The translations under genes and the position numbers were made by a program. The notes beneath the pieces were generated by a model. The model saw only the letters and a program-made list of their open reading frames with translations, was not told where the DNA came from and ran no database searches. DNA of 64,000 bases from Xylocopa sonorina (lineage: Eukaryota > Arthropoda > Insecta > Hymenoptera > Apidae): contig NW_027490092.1 of the NCBI RefSeq assembly GCF_050948175.1, positions 496,001-560,000 on the forward strand, in the 5' to 3' direction. Positions 1 through 13,218 of this stretch are shown piece after piece; within the stretch, counting starts at the first letter, position 1, and every line of letters begins with the position of its first letter.

Positions 1-917
1 TCCTAGCAAAGAAGTGACGCATTTACATTCATTTGAAGTGTAGACGTGGAATACATAACACTTCGCAAATCATATTATATCCTACCATGAAACATAGAAA
101 TGAGATGCGATATCGCGTTTTAAGAATCATAAGAACTCTATTGCTATGATACGTAGACATCTGCAAACGCTATTTCCTTGCAAGGAAGTGTCGCATATAC
201 ATTCATTTGAATCGTATACGAGGAATGCATAACACTTCGCAATGAATATTATATCTTATCATGAAACATAGATATGAGATGCAACATCTCGTTTTAAGAA
301 GCATTTGAACTTTATTGCTACGATACCTAGACATCTGCAGACGCTATTTCCTAGTAAGGAAGTGTCGCATTTACATTCATTTGAAGTATAGACGAGGAAT
401 ACATGACACTTCGCAAATAATATTATATCTTACCATGAAACATATAAATGGGATGCGATATCGCGTTTTAAGAAGCATTAGAAATCTATTGCTACGATAC
501 GTAGACATCTGCAAACGCTATTTCTTTGCAAGGAAGTGTCGCATTTACATTCATTTGAAGTGTAGACGAGGAATACATGACACTTCGCAAATCATATTAT
601 ATCTTACCATGAAACATAGAAATGAGGTGCGATATCGCGTTTTAAGAAGCATTAGAAATCTATTGCTACGATACGTAGACATCTGCAAACGCTATTTCTT
701 TGCAACGAAGTGTCGCATTTACATTCATTTGAAGTGTAGACGAGGAATACATAACACTTCGCAAATCATATTATATCTTACCATGAAACATAGAAATGAG
801 ATGCGATATCGCGTTTTAAGAAACATAAGAACGCTATTGCTACGATACGTAGACATCTGCAACCGCTATTTCCTTGCAAGGAAGTGTCGCATTTACATTC
901 ATTTGAATCGTATACGA

Positions 918-1763
918 GGAATGCATAACACTTCGCAATGAATATTATATCTTATCATGAAACATAGATATGAGATGCAATATCTCGTTTTAAGAAGCAT
1001 TTGAACTCTATTGCTACGATACCAAGACATCTGCAGACGCTATTTCCTAGCAAAGAAGTGGCGCATTTACATTCATTTGAAGTGTAGACGTGGAATACAT
1101 GACACTTCGCAAATCATATTATATCTTACCATGAAACATAGAAATGAGATGCGGTATTGCGTTTTAAGAATCATAAGAACTCTATTGCTACGATGCGTAG
1201 ACATATGCAAACGCTATTTCCTTGCAACGAAGTGTCGCATTTACATTCATTTGAAGTGTAGACGAGGAATACATAGCACTTCGCAAATCATATTATATCT
1301 TACCATGAAACATAGAAATGTGATGCGATATCGCGTTTTAAGAAACATAAGAACTCTATTGCTACGATACCTAGACATCTGCAGACGCTATTTCCTAGTA
1401 AGGAGGTGTCGCATTTACATTAATTTGAAGTGCAGACGAGGAATACATAACACTTCGCAAATCAAATTATATCTTACCGTGAAACATTGAAATGAGATGC
1501 GATATCGCGTTTTAAGAAGCATTAGAACACTATCACTACGATACCTAGACATCTGCAGACGCTATTTCCTAGCAAGGAAGTGTCGCATTTACATTCATTT
1601 GAAGTGTAGACGAGGAATACATAACACTTCGCAAATCATATTATATTTTACCATGAAACATAGAAATGAGATGCGATATCGCGATTTAAGAAGCATTAGA
1701 ACCCTATTGCTACGATAGGTAGACATCTGCAAACGCTATTTCCTTGCAAGGAAGTGTCGCATT
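918..1763 (+). repeat. 846-bp segment with a near-identical copy 24012 bp away (24930-25775)
   Basis: The shift is exactly 138 x 174 bp. Only about three differences were seen: ATATGCAAACG/ATCTGCAAACG near 1207, TATCGCG/TATAGCG near 1506, GAATAC/GAAAAC near 1617. The match stops at GTATACGAGG/GTAGACGTGG on the left and GCATTTAC/GCATTCAC on the right. The segment carries the rare markers CGATACCAAGAC and TACCGTGAAACATTG. Confidence 0.85.
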
Positions 1764-2535
1764 TACATTCATTTGAAATGTAGACGAGGAATACATGACA
1801 CTTCGCAAATCATATTATATCTTACCATGAAACATAGAAATGAGATGCGGTATTGCGTTTTAAGAATCATAAGAACTCTATTGCTACGATACCTAGACAT
1901 CTGCAAACGCTATTTCCTTGCAAGGAAGTGTCGCATTTACATTCATTTGAATCGTGTACGAGGAATGCATAACACTTCGCAATGAATATTATATCTTATC
2001 ATGAAACATAGATATGAGATGCAATATCTCGTTTTAAGAAGCATCTGAACTCTATTGCTACGATACCTAGACATCTGCAGACGCTATTTCCTAGCAAAGA
2101 AGTGTCGCATTTACATTCATTTGAAGTGTAGACGTGGAATACATAACACTTCGCAAATCATATTATATCTTACCATGAAACATAGAAATGAGATGCGATA
2201 TCGCGTTTTAAGAATCATAAGAACTCTATTGCTATGATACGTAGACATCTGCAAACGCTATTTCCTTGCAAGGAAGTGTCGCATATACATTCATTTGAAT
2301 CGTATACGAGGAATTCATAACACTTCGCAATGAATATTATATCTTATCATGAAACATAGATATGAGATGCTATATCTCGCTTTAAGAAGCATTTGAACTC
2401 TATTGCTACGATACCTAGACATCTGCAGACGCTATTTCCTAGCAAGGAAGTGTCGCAATTACATTCATTTGAAGTGTAGACGAGGAATACATGACACTTC
2501 GCAAATCATATTATATCTTACCATGAAACATAGAA

Positions 2536-3589
2536 ATGAGGTGCGATATCGCGTTTTAAGAAGCATTAGAAATCTATTGCTACGATACGTAGACATCTGC
2601 AAACGCCATTTCTTTGCAACGAAGTGTCGCATTTACATTCATTTGAAGTGTAGACGAGGAATACATAACACTTCGCAAATCATATTATATCTTACCATGA
2701 AACATAGAAATGAGATGCGGTATTGCGTTTTAAGAATCATAAGAACTCTATTGCTACGATACCTAGACATCTGCAAACGCTATTTCCTAGCGAGGAAGTG
2801 TCGCATTCACAATCATTTGAGGTGTAGACGAGGAATACATAACACTTCGCAAATCATATTATATCTTACCATGAAACATAGAAATGAGATGCGATATCGC
2901 GTTTTAAGAAACATAAGAACGCTATTGCTACGATACGTAGACATCTGCAACCGCTATTTCCTTGCAAGGAAGTGTCGCACTTACATTCATTTGAATCGTA
3001 TACGAGGAATGCATAACACTTCGCAATGAATATTATATCTTATCATGAAACATAGATATGAGATGCAATATCTCGTTTTAAGAAGCATTTGAACTTTATT
3101 GCTACGATACCTAGACATCTGCAGACGCTATTTCCTAGTAAGGAAGCGTCGCATTTACATTCATTTGAAGTATAGACGAGGAATACATGACACTTCGCAA
3201 ATAATATTATATCTTACCATGAAACATATAAATGGGATGCGATATCGCGTTTTAAGAAGCATTAGAAATCTATTGCTACGATACGTAGACATCTGCAAAC
3301 GCTATTTCTTTGCAAGGAAGTGTCGCATTTACATTCATTTGAAGTGTAGACGAGGAATACAAAACACTTCGCAAATCATATTATATCTTACCATGAAACA
3401 AAGAAATGAGATGCGATATCGCGTTTTAAGAAGCATTAGAACCCTATTGCTACGATAGGTAGACATCTGCAAACGCTATTTCCTTGCAAGGAAGTGTCGC
3501 ATTTACATTCATTTGAAGTGTAGACGAGGAATACATAACACTTCGCAAATCATATTATATCTTACCATGAAACATAGAAATGAGATGCG
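2536..3589 (+). repeat. 1054-bp segment duplicated at 4798-5851 (shift 2262 bp, 13 monomers)
   Basis: Shared rare markers are CGCATTCACAATCATTTGAGG, CTGCAACCGCTATTTCC and AAACATATAAATGGGATG. The copies end where GCGATATCGCG faces GCGGTATTGCG. A further partial copy, 870 bp (5 monomers) after the second one, covers about 5840-6500, so a local 5-mer unit repeats here. Confidence 0.8.
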
Positions 3590-4352
3590 ATATCGCGTTT
3601 TAAGAAGCATTAGAACCCAATTGCTGCGATAGGTAGACATCTGCAAACGCTATTTCCTTGCAAGGTAGTGTCGCATTTACATTCATTTGAAGTGTAGACG
3701 AGGAATACATGACACTTCGCAAATCATATTATATCTTACCATGAAACTTAGAAATGAGATACGGTATTGCGTTTTAAGAATCATAAGAACTCTATTGCTA
3801 CGATACCTAGACATCTGCAGACGCTATTTCCTAGTAAGGAGGTGTCGCATTTACATTAATTTGAAGTGCAGACGAGGAATACATAACACTTCGCAAATCA
3901 AATTATATCTTACCATGAAACATTGAAATGAGATGCGATATCGCGTTTTAAGAAGCATTAGAACACTATCACTACGATACCTAGACATCTGCAGACGCTA
4001 TTTCCTAGCAAGGAAGTGTCGCATTTACATTCATTTGAAGTGTAGACGAGGAATACATAACACTTCGCAAATCATATTATATCTTACCATGAAACATAGA
4101 AATGAGATGCGATATCGCGATTTAAGAAGCATTAGAACCCTATTGCTACGATAGGTAGACATCTGCAAACGCTATTTCCTTGCAAGCAAGTGTCGCATTT
4201 ACATTCATTTGAAATGTAGACGAGGAATACATGACACTTCGCAAATCATATTATATCTTACCATGAAACATAGAAATGAGATGCGGTATTGCGTTTTAAG
4301 AATCATAAGAACTCTATTGCTACGATACCTAGACATCTGCAAACGCTATTTC
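3206..4352 (+). repeat. 1147-bp segment duplicated at 6512-7658 (shift 3306 bp, 19 monomers)
   Basis: Shared markers are GAAACAAAGAAATGAG, AACCCAATTGCTGCGATAGG and GCGATTTAAGAAGC. About five differences were seen, for example AAACTTAG/AAACATAG near 3747 and AGCAAGG/AGCCAGG at 4010/7316. Confidence 0.75.
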
Positions 4353-4797
4353 CTTGCAAGGAAGTGTCGCATTTACATTCATTTGAATCGTATACGAGGA
4401 ATGCATAACACTTCGCAATGAATATTATATCTTATCATGAAACATAGATATGAGATGCAATATCTCGTTTTAAGTAGCATCTGAACTCTATTGCTACGAT
4501 ACCTAGACATCTGCAGACGCTATTTCCTAGCAAAGAAGTGTCGCATTTACATTCATTTGAAGTGTAGACGAGGAATACATGACACTTCGCAAATCATATT
4601 ATATCTTACCATGAAACATAGAAATGAGATGCGGTATTGCGTTTTAAGAATCATAAGAACTCCATTGCTACGATACCTAGACATCTGCAAACGCTATTTC
4701 CTTGCAAGGAAGTGTCGCATTTACATTCATTTGAATCGTATACGAGGAATGCATAACACTTCGCAATGAATATTATATCTTATCATGAAACATAGAT

Positions 4798-5851
4798 ATG
4801 AGGTGCGATATCGCGTTTTAAGAAGCATTAGAAATCTATTGCTACGATACGTAGACATCTGCAAACGCTATTTCTTTGCAACGAAGTGTCGCATTTACAT
4901 TCATTTCAAGTGTAGACGAGGAATACATAACACTTCGCAAATCATATTATATCTTACCATGAAACATAGAAATGAGATGCGGTATTGCGTTTTAAGAATC
5001 ATAAGAACTCTATTGCTACGATACCTAGACATCTGCAAACGCTATTTCCTAGCGAGGAAGTGTCGCATTCACAATCATTTGAGGTGTAGACGAGGAATAC
5101 ATAACACTTCGCAAATCATATTATATCTTACCATGAAACATAGAAATGAGATGCGATATCGCGTTTTAAGAAACATAAGAACGCTATTGCTACGATACGT
5201 AGACATCTGCAACCGCTATTTCCTTGCAAGGAAGTGTCGCACTTACATTCATTTGAATCGTATACGAGGAATGCATAACACTTCGCAATGAATATTATAT
5301 CTTATCATGAAACATAGATATGAGATGCAATATCTCGTTTTAAGAAGCATTTGAACTTTATTGCTACGATACCTAGACATCTGCAGACGCTATTTCCTAG
5401 TAAGGAAGTGTCGCATTTACATTCATTTGAAGTATAGACGAGGAATACATGACACTTCGCAAATAATATTATATCTTACCATGAAACATATAAATGGGAT
5501 GCGATATCGCGTTTTAAGAAGCATTAGAAATCTATTGCTACGATACGTAGACATCTGCAAACGCTATTTCTTTGCAAGGAAGTGTCGCATTTACATTCAT
5601 TTGAAGTGTAGACGAGGAATACAAAACACTTCGCAAATCATATTATATCTTACCATGAAACAAAGAAATGAGATGCGATATCGCGTTTTAAGAAGCATTA
5701 GAACCCTATTGCTACGATAGGTAGACATCTGCAAACGCTATTTCCTTGCAAGGAAGTGTCGCATTTACATTCATTTGAAGTGTAGACGAGGAATACATAA
5801 CACTTCGCAAATCATATTATATCTTACCATGAAACATAGAAATGAGATGCG
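4798..5851 (+). repeat. Second copy of the 2536-3589 segment
   Basis: It begins inside a mosaic monomer that switches from class B (CGCAATGAAT, TTATCATGAAACATAGATATGA) to class A (GGTGCGATATCGCG) near 4800, marking the exchange point. The sequence after 5851 repeats 4981 onward at an 870-bp spacing. Confidence 0.78.
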
Positions 5852-6511
5852 GTATTGCGTTTTAAGAATCATAAGAACTCTATTGATACGATACCTAGAC
5901 ATCTGCAAACGCTATTTCCTAGCGAGGAAGTGTCGCATTCACAATCATTTGAGGTGTAGACGAGGAATACATAACACTTCGCAAATCATATTATATCTTA
6001 CCATGAAACATAGAAATGAGATGCGATATCGCGTTTTAAGAAACATAAGAACGCTATTGCTACGATACGTAGACATCTGCAACCGCTATTTCCTTGCAAG
6101 GAAGTGTCGCACTTACATTCATTTGAATCGTATACGAGGAATGCATAACACTTCGCAATGAATATTATATCTTATCATGAAACATAGATATGAGATGCAA
6201 TATCTCGTTTTAAGAAGCATTTGAACTTTATTGCTACGATACCTAGACATCTGCAGACGCTATTTCCTAGTAAGGAAGTGTCGCATTTACATTCATTTGA
6301 AGTATAGACGAGGAATACATGACACTTCGCAAATAATATTATATCTTACCATGAAACATAGAAATGGGATGCGATATCGCGTTTTAAGAAGCATTAGAAA
6401 TCTATTGCTACGATATGTAGACATCTGCAAACGCTATTTCTTTGCAAGGAAGTGTCGCATTTATATTCATTTGAAGTGTAGACGAGGAATACAAAACACT
6501 TCGCAAATCAT

Positions 6512-7658
6512 ATTATATCTTACCATGAAACATATAAATGGGATGCGATATCGCGTTTTAAGAAGCATTAGAAATCTATTGCTACGATACGTAGACATCT
6601 GCAAACGCTATTTCTTTGCAAGGATGTGTCGCATTTACATTCATTTGAAGTGTAGACGAGGAATACAAAACACTTCGCAAATCATATTATATCTTACCAT
6701 GAAACAAAGAAATGAGATGCGATATCGCGTTTTAAGAAGCATTAGAACCCTATTGCTACGATAGGTAGACATCTGCAAACGCTATTTCCTTGCAAGGAAG
6801 TGTCGCATTTACATTCATTTGAAGTGTAGACGAGGAATACATAACACTTCGCAAATCATATTATATCTTACCATGAAACATAGAAATGAGATGCGATATC
6901 GCGTTTTAAGAAGCATTAGAACCCAATTGCTGCGATAGGTAGACATCTGCAAACGCTATTTCCTTGCAAGGTAGTGTCGCATTTACATTCATTTGAAGTG
7001 TAGACGAGGAATACATGACACTTCGCAAATCATATTATATCTTACCATGAAACATAGAAATGAGATGCGGTATTGCGTTTTAAGAATCATAAGAACTCTA
7101 TTGCTACGATACCTAGACATCTGCAGACGCTATTTCCTAGTAAGGAGGTGTCGCATTTACATTAATTTGAAGTGCAGACGAGGAATACATAACACTTCGC
7201 AAATCAAATTATATCTTACCATGAAACATTGAAATGAGATGCGATATCGCGTTTTAAGAAGCATTAGAACACTATCACTACGATACCTAGACATCTGCAG
7301 ACGCTATTTCCTAGCCAGGAAGTGTCGCATTTACATTCATTTGAAGTGTAGACGAGGAATACATAACACTTCGCAAATCATATTATATCTTACCATGAAA
7401 CATAGAAATGAGATGCGATATCGCGATTTAAGAAGCATTAGAACCCTATTGCTACGATAGGTAGACATCTGCAAACGCTATTTCCTTGCAAGGAAGTGTC
7501 GCATTTACATTCATTTGAAATGTAGACGAGGAATACATGACACTTCGCAAATCATATTATATCTTACCATGAAACATAGAAATGAGATGCGGTATTGCGT
7601 TTTAAGAATCATAAGAACTCTATTGCTACGATACCTAGACATCTGCAAACGCTATTTC
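6512..7658 (+). repeat. Second copy of the 3206-4352 segment
   Basis: It follows one extra monomer (about 6360-6530) with the KHINGMRYR-type marker ATATAAATGGGATG, which makes the preceding 5-mer unit one monomer longer than its neighbour. It diverges at CTATTTCTTTGC versus CTATTTCCTTGC near 7659. Confidence 0.72.
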
Positions 7659-8157
7659 TTTGCAAGGAAGTGTCGCATTTAAATTCACTTGAAGTGTAGA
7701 CGAGGAATACATAACACTTCGCAAATCATATTATATCTTACCATGAAACATAGAAATGAGATGCGATATTGCGTTTTAAGAATCATAAGAACTCTATTGC
7801 TATGATACGTAGACTTCTGCAAACGCTATTTCCTTGCAAGGAAGTGTCGCATATACATTCATTTGAATCGTATACGAGGAATGCATAACACTTCGCAATG
7901 AATATTATATCTTATCATGAAACATAGATATGAGATGCTATATCTCGCTTTAAGAAGCATTTGAACTCTATTGCTACGATACCTAGACATCTGCAGACGC
8001 TATTTCCTAGCAAGGAAGTGTAGCAATTACATTCATTTGAAGTGTAGACGAGGAATACATGACACTTCGCAAATCATATTATATCTTACCATGAAACATA
8101 GAAATGAGGTGCGATATCGCGTTTTAAGAAGCATTAGAAATCTATTGCTACGATACG

Positions 8158-9607
8158 TAGACATCTGCAAACGCTACTTCTTTGCAACGAAGTGTCGCAT
8201 TTACATTCATTTGAAGTGTAGACGAGGAATACATAACACTTCGCAAATCATATTATATCTTACCATGAAACATAGAAATGAGATGCGATATCGCGTTTTA
8301 AGAAGCATTAGAACCCAATTGCTGCGATAGGTAGACATCTGCAAACGCTATTTCCTTGCAAGGTAGTGTCGCATTTACATTCATTTGAAGTGTAGACGAG
8401 GAATACATGACACTTCGCAAATCATATTATATCTTACCATGAAACATAGAAATGAGATGCGGTATTGCGTTTTAAGAGACATAAGAACGCTATTGCTACG
8501 ATACGTAGACATCTGCAACCGCTATTTCCTTGCAAGGAAGTGTCGCACTTACATTCATTTGAATCGTATACGAGGAATGCATAACACTTCGCAATGAATA
8601 TTATATCTTATCATGAAACATAGATATGAGATGCAATATCTCGTTTTAAGAAGCATTTGAACTCTATTGCTACGATACCTAGACATCTGCAGACGCTATT
8701 TCCTAGCAAAGAAGTGACGCATTTACATTCATTTGAAGTGTAGACGTGGAAAACATGACACTTCGCAAATCATATTATATCTTACCATGAAACATAGAAA
8801 TGAGATGCGGTATTGCGTTTTAAGAATCATAAGAACTCTATTGCTACGATGCGTAGACATCTGCAAACGCTATTTCCTTGCAACGAAGTGTCGCATTTAC
8901 ATTCATTTGAAGTGTAGACGAAGAATACATAACACTTCGCAAATCATATTATATCTTACCATGAAACATAGAAATGAGATGCGATATCGCGTTTTAAGAA
9001 ACATAAGAACTCTATTGCTACGATACCTAGACATCTGCAGACGCTATTTCCTAGTAAGGAGGTGTCGCATTTACATTAATTTGGAGTGCAGACGAGGAAT
9101 ACATAACACTTCGCAAATCAAATTATATCTTACCATGAAACATTGAAATGAGATGCGATATCGCGTTTTAAGAAGAATTAGAACACTATCACTACGATAC
9201 CTAGACATCTGCAGACGCTATTTCCTAGCAAGGAAGTGTCGCATTTACATTCATTTGAAGTGTAGACGAGGAATACATAACACTTCGCAAATCATATTAT
9301 ATCTTACCATGAAACATAGAAATGAGGTGCGATATCGCGATTTAAGAAGCATTAGAACCCTATTGCTACGATAGGTAGACATCTGCAAACGCTATTTCCT
9401 TGCAAGGAAGTGTCGCATTTACATTCATTTGAAATGTAGACGAGGAATACATGACACTTCGCAAATCATATTATATCTTACCATGAAACATAGAAATGAG
9501 ATGCGATATCGCGTTTTAAGAAGCATTAGAAATCTACTGCTACGATACGTAGACATCTGCAAACGCTATTTCCTTGCAAGGAAGTGTCGCATTTACATTC
9601 ATTTGAA
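8158..9607 (+). repeat. 1450-bp segment duplicated at 9898-11347 (shift 1740 bp, 10 monomers)
   Basis: About ten single-base differences were seen over the 1450 bp. Shared rare markers are TTTTAAGAGA, GAAGTGCAGACGAGG with TTAATTTG nearby, and AATCTACTGCTACG. The match ends where class B (GAATCG) faces class A (GAAGTG). Confidence 0.83.
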
Positions 9608-9708
9608 TCGTATACGAGGAATGCATAACACTTCGCAATGAATATTATATCTTATCATGAAACATAGATATGAGATGCAATATCTCGTTTTAAGAAGCAT
9701 TTGAACTC
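9605..9708 (+). repeat. Representative class B block
   Basis: Class B differs as a linked block of about 100 bp: GAATCGTATACGAGG for GAAGTGTAGACGAGG, CGCAATGAAT for CGCAAATCAT, TTATCATGAAAC for TTACCATGAAAC, GATATGAGATGCAATATCTCG for the GCGATATCGCG region, and GCATTTGAACTC for GCATTAGAACTC. It removes the 10-bp palindrome and creates an in-frame TGA in the otherwise open register. It is usually followed by the CCTAGACATCTGCAGACG block. About 45 copies were seen by eye. Confidence 0.85.
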
Positions 9709-9897
9709 TATTGCTACGATACCTAGACATCTGCAGACGCTATTTCCTAGCAAAGAAGTGTCGCATTTACATTCATTTGAAGTGTAGACGAGGAATACAT
9801 GACACTTCGCAAATCATATTATATCTTACCATGAAACATTGAAATGAGATGCGGTATTGCGTTTTAAGAATCATAAGAACTCTATTGCTACGATACC

Positions 9898-11347
9898 TAG
9901 ACATCTGCAAACGCTATTTCTTTGCAACGAAGTGTCGCATTTACATTCATTTGAAGTGTAAACGAGGAATACATAACACTTCGCAAATCATATTATATCT
10001 TACCATGAAACATAGAAATGAGATGCGATATCGCGTTTTAAGAAGCATTAGAACCCAATTGCTGCGATAGGTAGACATCTGCAAACGCTATTTCCTTGCA
10101 AGGTAGTGTCGCATTTACATTCATTTGAAGTGTAGACGAGGAATACATGACACTTCGCAAATCATATTATATCTTACCATGAAACATAGAAATGAGATGC
10201 GGTATTGCGTTTTAAGAGAGATAAGAACGCTATTGCTACGATACGTAGACATCTGCAACCGCTATTTCCTTGCAAGGAAGTGTCGCACTTACATTCATTT
10301 GAATCGTATACGAGGAATGCATAACACTTCGCAATGAATATTATATCTTATCATGAAACATAGATATGAGATGCAATATCTCGTTTTAAGAAGCATTTGA
10401 ACTCTATTGCTACGATACCTAGACATCTGCAGACGCTATTTCCTAGCAAAGAAGTGACGCATTTACATTCATTTGAAGTGTAGACGTGGAATACATGACA
10501 CTTCGCAAATCATATTATATCTTACCATGAAACATAGAAATGAGATGCGGTATTGCGTTTTAAGAATCATAAGAACTCTATTGCTACGATGCGTAGACAT
10601 CTGCAAACGCTATTTCCTTGCAACGAAGTGTCGCATTTACATTCATTTGAAGTGTAGACGAGGAATACATAACACTTCGCAAATCATATTATATCTTACC
10701 ATGAAACATAGAAATGAGATGCGATATCGCGTTTTAAGAAACATAAGAACTCTATTGCTACGATACCTAGACATCTGCAGACGCTATTTCCTAGTAAGGA
10801 GGTGTCGCATTTACATTAATTTGAAGTGCAGACGAGGAATACATAACACTTCGCAAATCAAATTATATCTTACCATGAAACATTGAAATGAGATGCGATA
10901 TCGCGTTTTAAGAAGCATTAGAACACTATCACTACGATACCTAGACATCTGCAGACGCAATTTCCTAGCAAGGAAGTGTCGCATTTACATTCATTTGAAG
11001 TGTAGACGAGGAATACATAACACTTCGCAAATCATATTATATCTTACCATGAAACATGGAAATGAGGTGCGATATCGCGATTTAAGAAGCATTAGAACCC
11101 TATTGCTACGATAGGTAGACATCTGCAAACGCTATTTCCTTGCAAGGAAGTGTCGCATTTACATTCATTTGAAATGTAGACGAGGAATACATGACACTTC
11201 GCAAATCATATTATATCTTACCATGAAACATAGAAATGAGATGCGATATCGCGTTTTAAGAAGCATTAGAAATCTACTGCTACGATACGTAGACATCTGC
11301 AAACGCTATTTCCTTGCAAGGAAGTGTCGCATTTGCATTCATTTGAA
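9898..11347 (+). repeat. Second copy of the 8158-9607 segment
   Basis: The copies are separated by 290 bp of related but diverged monomers (9608-9897), completing the 10-monomer period. Private changes here include TTTTAAGAGAGATAAG and GCAGACGCAATTTCC. Confidence 0.83.
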
Positions 11348-13218
11348 GTGTAGACGAGGAATACATAACACTTCGCAAACCATATTATATCTTACCATGA
11401 AACATAGAAATGAGATGCGATATCGCGTTTTAAGAAACATAAGAACTCTATTGCTACGATACGTTGACATCTGCAAACGCTATTTCCTTGCAAGGAAGTG
11501 TCGCATTTACATTCATTTGAATCGTATACGAGGAATGCATAACACTTCGCAATGAATATTATATCTTATCATGAAACATAGATATGAGATGCAATATCTC
11601 GTTTTAAGAAGCATTTGAACTCTATTGCTACGATACCTAGACATCTGCAGACGCTATTTCCTAGCAAAGAAGTGTCGCATTTACATTCATTTGAAGTGTA
11701 GACGAGGAATACATGACACTTCGCAGATCATATTATATCTTACCATGAAACATAGAAATGAGATGCGGTATTGCGTTTTAAGAATCATAAGAACTGTATT
11801 GCTACGATACCTAGACATCTGCAAACGCTATTTCCTTGCAAGGAAGTGTCGCATTTACATTCATTTGAATCGTATACGAGGAATGCATAACACTTCGCAA
11901 TGAATATTATATCTTATCATGAAACATAGATATGAGATGCAATATCTCGTTTTAAGAAGCATTTGAACTCTATTGCTACGATACCTAGACATCTGCAGAC
12001 GCTATTTCCTAGCAAAGAAGTGTCGCATTTACATTCATTTGAAGTGTAGACGAGGAATACATGACACTTCGCAAATCATATTATATCTTACCATGAAACA
12101 TTGAAATGAGATGCGGTATTGCGTTTTAAGAATCATAAGAACTCTATTGCTACGATACCTAGACATCTGCAAACGCTATTTCCTTGCAAGGAAGTGTCGC
12201 ATTTACATTCATTTGAATCGTATACGAGGAATGCATAACACTTCGCAATGAATATTATATCTTATCATGAAACATAGATATGAGATGCAATATCTCGTTT
12301 TAAGAAGAATTTGAACTCTATTGCTACGATACCTAGACATCTGCAGACGCTATTTCCTAGCAAAGAAGTGACGCATTTACATTCATTTGAAGTGTAGACG
12401 TGGAATACATGACACTTCGCAAATCATATTATATCTTACCATGAAACATAGAAATGAGATGCGGTATTGCGTTTTAAGAATCATAAGAACTCTATTGCTA
12501 CGATGCGTAGACATCTGCAAACGCTATTTCCTTGCAAGGAAGTGTCGCATTTACATTCATTTGAATCGTATACGAGGAATGCATAACACTTCGCAATGAA
12601 TATTATATCTTATCATGAAACATAGATATGAGATGCAATATCTCGTTTTAAGAAGCATTTGAACTCATTTGCTACGATACCTAGACATCTGCAGACGCTA
12701 TTTCCTAGCAAAGAAGTGTCGCATTTACATTCATTTGAAGTGTAGACGAGGAATACATGACACTTCGCAAATCATATTATATCTTACCATGAAGCATAGA
12801 AATGAGATGCGGTATTGCGTTTTAAGAATCATAAGAACTCTATTGCTACGATACCTAGACATCTGCAAACGCTATTTCTTTGCAAGGAAGTGTCGCATTT
12901 ACATTCATTTGAAGTGTAGACGAGGAATACATAACACTTCGCAAATCATATTATATCCTACCATGAAACATAGAAATGAGATGCGATATCGCGTTTTAAG
13001 AATCATAAGAACTCTATTGCTACGATACCTAGACATCTGCAAACGCTATTTCCTAGCGAGGAAGTGTCGCATTCACAATCATTTGAGGTGTAGACGAGGA
13101 ATACATAACACTTCGCAAATCATATTATATCTTACCATGAAACATAGAAATGAGATGCGATATCGCGTTTTAAGAAACATAAGAACCCTATTGCTACGAT
13201 ACGTAGACATCTGCAACC